The notes beneath the pieces were generated by a model. The model was not told the origin of the DNA and ran no database searches. It saw only the letters and a program-made list of their open reading frames with translations. A program made the translations under genes and the position numbers. Source: Euonymus europaeus (lineage: Eukaryota > Streptophyta > Magnoliopsida > Celastrales > Celastraceae). From it: a stretch of 64,000 nt of DNA. Shown here piece by piece: positions 24,634 through 36,260 of this stretch. The stretch spans positions 13,910,501 through 13,974,500 of the forward strand of contig OY756967.1 in assembly GCA_963580455.1 (NCBI GenBank), in the 5' to 3' direction. Within the stretch, counting starts at the first letter, position 1. The number at the start of each line of letters is the position of its first letter.

Positions 24634-26371
24634 AGAGAGAAATGAGCAACTTCGGACAATCAAAGTTGCCCGGTGTACACTTTTTATTGTTCTTTTATGT
24701 TAAATTTTACGAAAATGAGCTTCCAGGATTATTTCGATGCCAAAACAACAACTTTCTACGAAAAATGTACAAAACCGTTAAAAGCTCCTCCATAGAGAGA
24801 GTTGAGCAACTTCGGACTATCAAAGTTGCTCGGTGTACACTTTTTATTGTTCTTCTATGTTAAATTTTATGAAAATGAGCTTCAAGGATTATTTCGATGC
24901 CGAAACAGCAACTTTCTATTACAAACGGACAAAACCGTTAAAAGCTCCTTCATAGAGAGAGTGAGCAACTTCGGACTATCAAAGTTGCTCGGTGTACACT
25001 TTATATTGTTCTACTAAGTCCAATTTTACGAGTATAAGCTTCCAAGATTATTTCGATGCCAAAACATTAACTTTCTATGACAAATGGACAAAACAGTTAA
25101 AAGTACCATCATAGAAAGAGTTGAGCAACTTCGGACAATCAAAGTTGCTCGGTGTACACTTTTTATTGTTCTTCTATGTTAAATTTTACGAAAATGAGCT
25201 TCCAGGTTTATTTCGATGCCAAACTACAAACTTTCTATGACAAATGGACAAAACCGTTAAAAGCTCCTCTATAGAGAGAGTTGAGCAACTTTTGACTATC
25301 AAAGTTGCTCGGTGTACACTTTTTATTGTTCTTCTATGTTAAATTTTACGAAAATGATCTTCCAGGATTATTTTGATGCCAAAACACCAACTTTCTATGA
25401 CAAATGAACAAAACCGTTAAAAGCTCCTCCATAGAGAGAGTTGAGCAACTTCGGACTATTAAAGTTGCTCGTGTACAATTTTTATTGTTCTTCTATGTTA
25501 AATTTTACGAAAATGAGCTTCCAGGATTATTTCGATTCCCAAACAGCAACTTTCTATAACAAATGGATAAAACCGTTAAAAGCTCCTCCATAGAGAGAGT
25601 TGAGCAACTTCAGACTATAAAACTTGCTCGGTGTACACTTTTTACGAGTATAAGCTTCCAAGATTATTTCGATGCCAAAATATTAACTTTCTATGACAAA
25701 TGGACAAAACCGTTAAAAGCTCCTCCATAGAGAGAGTTGAGCAACTTCGGACAATCAAAGTTGCTCGGTGTACCTTTATATTGTTCTACTAAGTCAAATT
25801 TTACGAGTATAAGCTTTCAAGATTATTTCGATGCCAAAACATTTACTTTCTATGACAAATGGACAAAACCGTAAAAGTGCCTTCATAGAGAGAGTAGAGC
25901 AACTTCGGACAATCAAAGTTGCTTGGTGTACACTTTTTATTGTTCTTTTATGTTAAATTTGACGAAAATGAGCTTCCAGGATTATTTCGATGCCAAAACA
26001 CCAACTTTCTATGACAAATGGTCAAAACCGTTAAAAGCTCCTCCATAGAGAGAGTTGAGCAACTTCGGACTATCAAAGTTGCTCGGTGTACACTTTATAT
26101 TGTTCTACTAAGTCAAATTTTGCGAGTATAAGCTTCCAAGAATATTTCGATGCCAAAACATTAACTTTCTGTGACAAATGGACAAAACCCTAAAAAGCAC
26201 CTTCAGAGAAAGAGTTGAGGAACTTCGGACAATCAAAGTTGCTCGGTGTACACTTTTTATTGTTCTTTTATGTTAAATTTTACGAAAACGAGCTTCCAGG
26301 ATTTTTTCGAAGCCAAAATACCAACTTTCTATGACAAATGGACCAAACCGTTAAAAGCTCCTCCATAGAGA
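24634..26371 (+). repeat. Block B, short form, first copy
   Basis: The first monomer is a hybrid: it opens with the m7 head AAATGAGC and then reads as b1 (GGACAATC, CAACAACTTTCTACG). Then come b2 (GATGCCGAAACAGC), b3 with GAGAGAGTGAGC lacking one T, and the 23-bp-deleted monomer near 25640. The last B monomer near 25880 mixes the m10 head (GTAGAGC, TTGCTTGG) with the b9 word AAATTTGACG before returning to m10, m11 and m12. One extra base is missing in GTGTACCTTTATATTG near 25772. Confidence 0.85.
25602..25738 (+). repeat. Monomer with 23-bp internal deletion (block B marker)
   Basis: GTGTACACTTTTTACGAG replaces the full type II stretch from GTGTACACTTT through ATATTGTTCTACTAAG to TTTTACGAG. 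Three T bases are shared at the two ends, so the breakpoint is ambiguous within the T run, as expected of a slippage or microhomology deletion. The same allele occurs near 34250, 39500, 43475, 45371, 48063, 53315 and 57578, and always in B sequence, so it arose once before B was amplified. Confidence 0.9.
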
Positions 26372-28290
26372 GAGTTGAGAAACTTCGGACTATCAAAGTT
26401 GTTCGGTGTACACTTTTTATTGTTCTTCTTTGTTAAATTTTATGAAAATGAGCTTCCAGGAATATTTCGATGCCAAAACACCAACTTTCTATGACAAATG
26501 GACAAAACCGTTAAAAGCTCCTCTACAGAGAGAGTTGAGCAACTTCAGACTATCAAAGTTGCTCGGTGTACACTTTATATTGTTCTACTAAGTCAAATTT
26601 TACGAGTATAAGCTTCCGAGATTACTTTGGTGCCAAAATACCAACTTTCTATGGCAAATGGGCAAAATCGTTAAAAGCCCCTCCATAGAGAGAGTTGAGC
26701 AACTTCGGACTATCAAAGTTGCTCGGTGTACACTTTTTATTGTTCTTTTATGTTAAATTTTACCAAAATGAGCTTCTAGGATTATTTCGAGACCAAAACA
26801 GCAACTTTTTATGATAAATGGAGAAAACCCTTAAAAGCTCCTTCATAGAGAGAGTTGAGCAACTTCGGAATATCAAAGTTGCTCGGTGTACACTTTATAT
26901 TGTTTTACTAAGTCTAATTTTACGAGTATAAACTTTCAAGATTATTTTGATCACAAAACATTAAGTTTCTTTGACAAATGGACAAAACCGTTAAAAGCAC
27001 GTTCATAGAAAGAGTTCAGCAACTTCGAACAATCAAAGTTGCTCGGTGTACACTTTTTATTGTTCTTTTATGTTAAATTTTACGAAAATGAGCTTCCAGG
27101 ATTTTTTCGATGCCAAAATACCAACTTTCTATGACAAATAGATAAAACCGTTAAAAGCTCCTCCATAGAGAGAGTTCAGCAACTTTGGACTATCAAACTT
27201 GCTCGGTGTACACTTTTTATTGTTCTTCTATGTTAAATTTTCCAAAAATGAGCTTCCAGGATTATTTCGATACCAAAACACCAACTTTTATGACAAATAA
27301 ACAAAACCATTAAAAGCTCCTCCATAGAGAGAAATGAGCAACTTCGGACTATCAAAGTTGCTCGGTGTACACTTTTTAATGTTCTTCTATGTTAAATTTT
27401 ACGAAAATTAGCTTCCAGGATTATTTCGATGGCAAAACAACAATTTTCTATAACAAGTGGACAAAACCGTTAAAGGCTCCTACATAGAGAGAGTTGAGCA
27501 ACTTCGGACTATTAAAGTTTCTCGGTGTACAATTTATATTGCTCTTCTATGTTAAATTTTACGAAAATGAGCTTCCAGGATTATTTCGATGCCAAAACAC
27601 CAACTTTCTATGACAAATGGATAAAACTGTTAAAAGCTCCTCCATAGAGAGAGTTGAGCAACTTCGGACTATCAAATTTGCTCGGTGTACACTTTTTATT
27701 GTTCTTCTATGTTAAATTTTACGAAAATGAGCTTCCAGGATTATTTCGATGCCAAAACACTAACTTTCTATGAAAAATGGACAAAACCGTTAAAAGTGCC
27801 TTCATAGAGAGAGTTGAGCAACTTCGGACAATCAAAGTTGCTTGGTGTACACTTTTTATTGTTCTTTTATGTTAAATTTTACGAAAATGAGCTTCCAGGA
27901 TTATTTCGATGCCAAAACACCAACTTTGTATGACAAATGGTCAAAACCGTTAAAAGCTCCTCCATAGAGAGTGTTGAGCAACTTCGGACTATCAAAGTTG
28001 CTCGGTGTACACTTTATATTGTTCTACTAAGTCAAATTTTGCGAGTATAAGCTTCCAAGATTATTTCGATGCCAAAACATTAACTTTCTGTGACAAATGG
28101 ACAAAACCCTAAAAAGCACATTCATAGAAAGAGTTGAGGAACTTCGGACAATCAAAGTTGCTCGGTGTACACTTTTTATTGTTCTTTTATGTTAAATTTT
28201 ACGAAAACGAGCTTCCAGGATTTTTTCGATGCCAAAATACCAGCTTTCTATGACAAATGGACCAAACCGTTAAAAGCTCCTCCATAGAGA
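26372..28290 (+). repeat. Block A, 12-mer HOR, 1919 bp, copy 1
   Basis: Twelve ordered monomers m1-m12. Markers: m1 GAGAAAC with TTGTTCGG and AGGAATATTTCG; m2 ACAGAGAG then CCGAGATTAC; m3 TTACCAAAATGAG; m4 GTTTTACTAAGTC; m5 GTTCAGC with ATAGATAAAACC; m6 ATCAAACTTGCTC; m7 GATGGCAAAACAACAA; m8 ACAATTTATATTG; m9 CAAATTTGCTC; m10 TTGCTTGG; m11 TTTTGCGAG; m12 ACGAAAACGAG. Length is 12 x 160 minus one base lost in m6 (CAACTTTTATG). Further complete copies start at 29091, 31010, 36261, 40234 and 50074. Confidence 0.94.
27971..28130 (+). repeat. Representative type II monomer (160 bp)
   Basis: Type II monomers share length and phase with type I but differ in the centre and tail. They carry TTTATATTGTTCTACTAAG, then GAGTATAAGCTTCCAAG, often CATTAACTTTCTGTGAC, and commonly end AGCACCTTCATAGAAAGAG in place of AGCTCCTCCATAGAGAGAG. 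The monomer after a type II copy often begins with GGACAATC rather than GGACTATC. The change from ATGAGCTT to ATAAGCTT makes a HindIII site (28049-28054 here), so HindIII would release multimers that mirror the type I/II order. Type II copies are interspersed among type I across the window, and many hybrids exist, so the two families exchange sequence. Confidence 0.9.
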
Positions 28291-29090
28291 GAGTTGAGAA
28301 ACTTCGGACTATCAAAGTTGTTCGGTGTACACTTTTTATTGTTCTTCTTTGTTAAATTTTATGAAAATGAGCATCCAGGAATATTTCGATGCCAAAACAC
28401 CAACTTTCTATGACAAATGGACAAAACCGTTAAAAGCTCCTCTACAGAGAGAGTTGAGCAACTTCAGACTATCAAAGTTGCTCGGTGTACACTTTATATT
28501 GTTCTACTAAGTCAAATTTTACGAGTATAAGCTTCCGAGATTACTTCGATGCCAAAATACCAACTTTCTATGGCAAATGGGCAAAATCGTTAAAAGCTCC
28601 TCCATAGAGAGAGTTGAGCAACTTCGGACTATCAAAGTTGCTCGGTGTACACTTTTTATTGTTCTTTTATGTTAAATTTTACCAAAATGAGCTTCTAGGA
28701 TTATTTCGAGACCAAAACAGCAACTTTTTATGATAAATGGACAAAACCGTTAAAAGCTCCTCCATAGAGAGAGTTGAGCAACTTCGGAATATCAAAGTTG
28801 CTCGGTGTACACTTTATATTGTTTTACTAAGTCTAATTTTACGAGTATAAACTTTCAAGATTATTTTGATCACAAAACATTAAGTTTCTTTGACAAATGG
28901 ACAAAACCGTTAAAAGCACGTTCATAGAAAGAGTTCAGCAACTTCGGACAATCAAAGTTGCTCGGTGTACACTTTTTATTGTTCTTTTATGTTAAATTTT
29001 ACGAAAACGAGCTTCCAGGATTTTTTCGATGCCAAAATACCAGCTTTCTATGACAAATGGACCAAACCGTTAAAAGCTCCTCCATAGAGA
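28291..29090 (+). repeat. Truncated A unit (pentamer, 800 bp) with hybrid end
   Basis: This holds m1-m4 and a fifth monomer (from about 28931) with an m5 head (GAGTTCAGC, GGACAATC) and an m12 tail (ACGAAAACGAGC, TACCAGCTTTC, GGACCAAACC). m1 here and in the next unit (29091) both carry the private GCATCCAGG in place of GCTTCCAGG, so the two are recent sister copies. Compared with 29091-29890 the aligned sequence reads as identical until the crossover. The missing 1119 bp equal seven monomers minus the m6 base loss. Confidence 0.92.
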
Positions 29091-31009
29091 GAGTTGAGAA
29101 ACTTCGGACTATCAAAGTTGTTCGGTGTACACTTTTTATTGTTCTTCTTTGTTAAATTTTATGAAAATGAGCATCCAGGAATATTTCGATGCCAAAACAC
29201 CAACTTTCTATGACAAATGGACAAAACCGTTAAAAGCTCCTCTACAGAGAGAGTTGAGCAACTTCAGACTATCAAAGTTGCTCGGTGTACACTTTATATT
29301 GTTCTACTAAGTCAAATTTTACGAGTATAAGCTTCCGAGATTACTTCGATGCCAAAATACCAACTTTCTATGGCAAATGGGCAAAATCGTTAAAAGCTCC
29401 TCCATAGAGAGAGTTGAGCAACTTCGGACTATCAAAGTTGCTCGGTGTACACTTTTTATTGTTCTTTTATGTTAAATTTTACCAAAATGAGCTTCTAGGA
29501 TTATTTCGAGACCAAAACAGCAACTTTTTATGATAAATGGACAAAACCGTTAAAAGCTCCTCCATAGAGAGAGTTGAGCAACTTCGGAATATCAAAGTTG
29601 CTCGGTGTACACTTTATATTGTTTTACTAAGTCTAATTTTACGAGTATAAACTTTCAAGATTATTTTGATCACAAAACATTAAGTTTCTTTGACAAATGG
29701 ACAAAACCGTTAAAAGCACGTTCATAGAAAGAGTTCAGCAACTTCGGACAATCAAAGTTGCTCGGTGTACACTTTTTATTGTTCTTTTATGTTAAATTTT
29801 ACGAAAATGAGCTTCCAGGATTTTTTCGATGCCAAAATACCAACTTTCTATGACAAATAGATAAAACCGTTAAAAGCTCCTCCATAGAGAGAGTTCAGCA
29901 ACTTTGGACTATCAAACTTGCTCGGTGTACACTTTTTATTGTTCTTCTATGTTAAATTTTACAAAAATGAGCTTCCAGGATTATTTCGATACCAAAACAC
30001 CAACTTTTATGACAAATAAACAAAACCATTAAAAGCTCCTCCATAGAGAGAAATGAGCAACTTCGGACTATCAAAGTTGCTCGGTGTACACTTTTTAATG
30101 TTCTTCTATGTTAAATTTTACGAAAATTAGCTTCCAGGATTATTTCGATGGCAAAACAACAATTTTCTATAACAAGTGGACAAAACCGTTAAAGGCTCCT
30201 ACATAGAGAGAGTTGAGCAACTTCGGACTATTAAAGTTTCTCGGTGTACAATTTATATTGCTCTTCTATGTTAAATTTTACGAAAATGAGCTTCCAGGAT
30301 TATTTCGATGCCAAAACACCAACTTTCTATGACAGTTGGATAAAACTGTTAAAAGCTCCTCCATAGAGAGAGTTGAGCAACTTCGGACTATCAAATTTGC
30401 TCGGTGTACACTTTTTATTGTTCTTCTATGTTAAATTTTACGAAAATGAGCTTCCAGGATTATTTCGATGCCAAAACACTAACTTTCTATGAAAAATGGA
30501 CAAAACCGTTAAAAGTGCCTTCATAGAGAGAGTTGAGCAACTTCGGACAATCAAAGTTGCTTGGTGTACACTTTTTATTGTTCTTTTATGTTAAATTTTA
30601 CGAAAATGAGCTTCCAGGATTATTTCGATGCCAAAACACCAACTTTGTATGACAAATGGTCAAAACCGTTAAAAGCTCCTCCATAGAGAGTGTTGAGCAA
30701 CTTCGGACTATCAAAGTTGCTCGGTGTACACTTTATATTGTTCTACTAAGTCAAATTTTGCGAGTATAAGCTTCCAAGATTATTTCGATGCCAAAACATT
30801 AACTTTCTGTGACAAATGGACAAAACCCTAAAAAGCACCTTCATAGAAAGAGTTGAGGAACTTCGGACAATCAAAGTTGCTCGGTGTACACTTTTTATTG
30901 TTCTTTTATGTTAAATTTTACGAAAACGAGCTTCCAGGATTTTTTCGATGCCAAAATACCAGCTTTCTATGACAAATGGACCAAACCGTTAAAAGCTCCT
31001 CCATAGAGA
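29091..31009 (+). repeat. Block A, copy 2, 1919 bp
   Basis: Same m1-m12 order as 26372-28290. Private changes include GCATCC in m1 (shared with the truncated unit before it) and GACAGTTGG for GACAAATGG in m8 near 30331. Confidence 0.93.
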
Positions 31010-32928
31010 GAGTTGAGAAACTTCGGACTATCAAAGTTGTTCGGTGTACACTTTTTATTGTTCTTCTTTGTTAAATTTTATGAAAATGAGCTTCCAGGAA
31101 TATTTCGATGCCAAAACACCAACTTTCTATGACAAATGGACAAAACCGTTAAAAGCTCCTCTACAGAGAGAGTTGAGCAACTTCAGACTATCAAAGTTGC
31201 TCGGTGTACACTTTATATTGTTCTACTAAGTCAAATTTTACGAGTATAAGCTTCCGAGATTACTTCGATGCCAAAATACCAACTTTCTATGGCAAATGGG
31301 AAAAATCGTTAAAAGCTCCTCCATAGAGAGAGTTGAGCAACTTCGGACTATCAAAGTTGCTCGGTGTACACTTTTTATTGTTCTTTTATGTTAAATTTTA
31401 CCAAAATGAGCTTCTAGGATTATTTCGAGACCAAAACAGCAACTTTTTATGATAAATGGACAAAACCGTTAAAAGCTCCTCCATAGAGAGAGTTGAGCAA
31501 CTTCGGAATATCAAAGTTGCTCGGTGTACACTTTATATTGTTTTACTAAGTCTAATTTTACGAGTATAAACTTTCAAGATTATTTTGATCACAAAACATT
31601 AAGTTTCTTTGACAAATGGACAAAACCGTTAAAAGCACGTTCATAGAAAGAGTTCAGCAACTTCGGACAATCAAAGTTGCTCGGTGTACACTTTTTATTG
31701 TTCTTTTATGTTAAATTTTACGAAAATGAGCTTCCAGGATTTTTTCGATGCCAAAATACCAACTTTCTATGACAAATAGATAAAACCGTTAAAAGCTCCT
31801 CCATAGAGAGAGTTCAGCAACTTTGGACTATCAAACTTGCTCGGTGTACACTTTTTATTGTTCTTCTATGTTAAATTTTACAAAAATGAGCTTCCAGGAT
31901 TATTTCGATACCAAAACACCAACTTTTATGACAAATAAACAAAACCATTAAAAGCTCCTCCATAGAGAGAAATGAGCAACTTCGGACTATCAAAGTTGCT
32001 CGGTGTACACTTTTTAATGTTCTTCTATGTTAAATTTTACGAAAATTAGCTTCCAGGATTATTTCGATGGCAAAACAACAATTTTCTATAACAAGTGGAC
32101 AAAACCGTTAAAGGCTCCTACATAGAGAGAGTTGAGCAACTTCGGACTATTAAAGTTTCTCGGTGTACAATTTATATTGCTCTTCTATGTTAAATTTTAC
32201 GAAAATGAGCTTCCAGGATTATTTCGATGCCAAAACACCAACTTTCTATGACAAATGGATAAAACTGTTAAAAGCTCCTCCATAGAGAGAGTTGAGCAAC
32301 TTCGGACTATCAAATTTGCTCGGTGTACACTTTTTATTGTTCTTCTATGTTAAATTTTACGAAAATGAGCTTCCAGGATTATTTCGATGCCAAAACACTA
32401 ACTTTCTATGAAAAATGGACAAAACCGTTAAAAGTGCCTTCATAGAGAGAGTTGAGCAACTTCGGACAATCAAAGTTGCTTGGTGTACACTTTTTATTGT
32501 TCTTTTATGTTAAATTTTACGAAAATGAGCTTCCAGGATTATTTCGATGCCAAAACACCAACTTTGTATGACAAATGGTCAAAACCGTTAAAAGCTCCTC
32601 CATAGAGAGTGTTGAGCAACTTCGGACTATCAAAGTTGCTCGGTGTACACTTTATATTGTTCTACTAAGTCAAATTTTGCGAGTATAAGCTTCCAAGATT
32701 ATTTCGATGCCAAAACATTAACTTTCTGTGACAAATGGACAAAACCCTAAAAAGCACCTTCATAGAAAGAGTTGAGGAACTTCGGACAATCAAAGTTGCT
32801 CGGTGTACACTTTTTATTGTTCTTTTATGTTAAATTTTACGAAAACGAGCTTCCAGGATTTTTTCGATGCCAAAATACCAGCTTTCTATGACAAATGGAC
32901 CAAACCGTTAAAAGCTCCTCCATAGAGA
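31010..32928 (+). repeat. Block A, copy 3, 1919 bp
   Basis: Same order; only a handful of differences from copy 2 by eye, for example GGCAAATGGGAAAAATCG near 31290. Three A units in direct succession here (with the truncated one) contrast with the A/B alternation further right. Confidence 0.93.
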
Positions 32929-35900
32929 GAGTTGAGAAACTTCGGACTATCAAAGTTGTTCGGTGTACACTTTTTATTGTTCTTCTTTGTTAAATTTTAT
33001 GAAAATGAGCTTCCAGGAATATTTCGATGCCAAAACACCAACTTTCTATGACAAATGGACAAAACCGTTAAAAGCTCCTCTACAGAGAGAGTTGAGCAAC
33101 TTCGGACTATCAAAGTTGCTCGGTGTACACTTTATATTGTTCTACTAAGTCAAATTTTACGAGTATAAGCTTCCGAGATTACTTCGATGCCAAAATAGCA
33201 ACTTTCTATGGCAAATGGGCAAAATCGTTAAAAGCTCCTCCATAGAGAGAGCTGAGCAACTTCGGACAATCAAAGTTGCTCGGTGTACACTTTTTATTGT
33301 TCTTTTATGTTAAATTTTACGAAAATGAGCTTCCAGGATTATTTCGATGCCAAAACAACAACTTTCTACGAAAAATGTACAAAACCGTTAAAAGCTCCTC
33401 CATAGAGAGAGTTGAGCAACTTCGGACTATCAAAGTTGCTCGGTGTACACTTTTTATTGTTCTTCTATGTTAAATTTTATGAAAATGAGCTTCCAGGATT
33501 ATTTCGATGCCGAAACAGCAACTTTCTATTACAAACGGACAAAACCGTTAAAAGCTCCTTCATAGAGAGAGTGAGCAACTTCGGACTATCAAAGTTGCTC
33601 GGTGTACACTTTATATTGTTCTACTAAGTCCAATTTTACGAGTATAAGCTTCCAAGATTATTTCGATGCCAAAACATTAACTTTCTATGACAAATGGACA
33701 AAACAGTTAAAAGTACCATCATAGAAAGAGTTGAGCAACTTCGGACAATCAAAGTTGCTCGGTGTACACTTTTTATTGTTCTTCTATGTTAAATTTTACG
33801 AAAATGAGCTTCCAGGTTTATTTCGATGCCAAACTACAAACTTTCTATGACAAATGGACAAAACCGTTAAAAGCTCCTCTATAGAGAGAGTTGAGCAACT
33901 TTTGACTATCAAAGTTGCTCGGTGTACACTTTTTATTGTTCTTCTATGTTAAATTTTACGAAAATGATCTTCTAGGATTATTTTGATGCCAAAACACCAA
34001 CTTTCTATGACAAATGAACAAAACCGTTAAAAGCTCCTCCATAGAGAGAGTTGAGCAACTTCGGACTATCAAAGTTGCTCGTGTACAATTTTTATTGTTC
34101 TTCTATGTTAAATTTTACGAAAATGAGCTTTCAGGATTATTTCGATTCCCAAACAGCAACTTTCTATAACAAATGGATAAAACCGTTAAAAGCTCCTCCA
34201 TAGAGAGAGTTGAGCAACTTCAGACTATAAAACTTGCTCGGTGTACACTTTTTACGATTATAAGCTTCCAAGATTATTTCGATGCCAAAATATTAACTTT
34301 CTATGACAAATGGACAAAACCGTTAAAAGCACCTTCATAGAAAGAGTTGAGGAACTTCGGACAATCAAAGTTGCTCGGTGTACACTTTATATTGTTCTAC
34401 TAAGTCAAATTTTACGAGTATAAGCTTTCAAGATTATTTCGATGCCAAAACATTTACTTTCTATGACCAATGGACAAAACCGTAAAAGCACCTTCATAGA
34501 AAGAGTTGAGCAATATCGGACTATCAAAGTTGCTCGGTGTACACTTTTTATTGTTCTTTTATGTTAAATTTGACGAAAATGAGTTTCCAAGATTTTTTTG
34601 ATGCCAAAATACCAACTTTCTATGGCAAATGGGCAAAATCGTTAAAAGCTCCTCCATAGAGAGAGCTGAGCAACTTCGGACTATCAAAGTTTCCCAGTGT
34701 ACACTTTTTGTTGTTCTACTATGTTAAATTTGACGTAAATGAGCTTCCAGGATTATTTTGATGCCAAAACAGCAACTTTCTATGACAAATGGTCAAAACC
34801 GTTAAAAGCACCTCCATAGATATAGTTGAGCAACTTCGGACTATCAAAGTTGCTCGGTGTAAAGTTTATATTGTTCTACTAAGTCAAATTTTACGAGTAT
34901 AAGCTTCCAAGATTATTTCGATGCCAAAACATTCGTTTTCTGTGACAAATGGACAAAACCGTAAAAAGCACCATCATAGAAAGAGTTGAGCAACTTCGGA
35001 CTATCAAAGTTGCTCGGTGTACACTTTTTATTGTTCTTCTAAGTTAAATTTTACGAAAATGAGCTTCCAGGATTTTTTCGATGCCAAAACACCAACTTTC
35101 TATGACAAATGGACAAAATCGTTAAAACTCCTCCATAGAGAGAGTTGAGCAACTTCGAACTAACAAAGTTGCTCGGTGTACACTTTTTATTGTTCTTCAA
35201 TGTTAAATTTTACGAAAATGAGCTTCCAGGATTTTTTCGATGCCAAAATACCAACTTTCTATGACAAATGGACAAAATCGTTAAAAGCTCCTTCATAGAG
35301 AGAGTTGGGCAACCTCGGACAATCAAAGTTGCTCGGTGTACATTTTTATTGTTCTACTAAGTCCAATTTTTCGAGTATAAGCTTGCGAGATTATTTCGAT
35401 GCCAAAATATTAACTTTCAATGACAAATGGACAAAACCGTTAAAAGCACCTTCATAGAAAGAGTTGAGCAACTTCGGACAATCAAAGTTGCTGGGTGTAC
35501 ACTTTTTATTGTTCTTTTATGTTAAATTTTACGAAAATGAGCTTCCATGATTTTTTCGATGCCAAAATACCAACTTTCTATGACAAATGGACAAAACCGT
35601 TAAAAGCTCCTCCATAGAGAGAGTTGAGCAACTTCAGATTGTCAAAGTTGCTCGGTGGAAACTTTTTATTGTTCTTTTATGTTAAATTTTACGAAAATGA
35701 GCTTCCAGGATTATTTCGATGCCAAAACACTAACTTTCTATGACAAATGGACAAAACCGTTAAAAGTGCCTTCATAGAGAGAGTAGAGCAACTTCGGACA
35801 ATCAAAGTTGCTTGGTGTACACTTTTTATTGTTCTTTTATGTTAAATTTTACGAAAATGAGCTTCCAGGATTATTTCGATGCCAAAACACCAACTTTCTA

Positions 35901-36260
35901 TGACAAATGGTCAAAACCGTTAAAAGCTCCTCCATAGAGAGAGTTGAGCAACTTCGGACTATCAAAGTTGCTCGGTGTACACTTTATATTGTTCTACTAA
36001 GTCAAATTTTGCGAGTATAAGCTTCCAAGAATATTTCGATGCCAAAACATTAACTTTCTGTGACAAATGGACAAAACCCTAAAAAGCACCTTCAGAGAAA
36101 GAGTTGAGGAACTTCGGACAATCAAAGTTGCTCGGTGTACACTTTTTATTGTTCTTTTATGTTAAATTTTACGAAAACGAGCTTCCAGGATTTTTTCGAA
36201 GCCAAAATACCAACTTTCTATGACAAATGGACCAAACCGTTAAAAGCTCCTCCATAGAGA
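32929..36260 (+). repeat. Block B, long form, 3332 bp, copy 1
   Basis: From m1 to the next m1: m1, m2, then B monomers, then m9/m10-m12, 21 monomers in all. b1 starts near 33252 (GAGCTGAGC, GGACAATC). Length is 3360 minus 28, which I can account for: the 23-bp deletion near 34250, and single-base losses in GAGAGTGAGC (33571), GCTCGTGTAC (34080), CCGTAAAAGC (34480), TTAAAACTCC (35126) and GTACATTTTTATT (35340). The eight-monomer section from about 34580 to 35860 (GTTTCCCAGTG, GTGTAAAGTTTATATTG, CATTCGTTTTC, GGCAACCTCGG, GCTTGCGAG, CTTCCATGATT) is absent from the short form. Confidence 0.92.
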
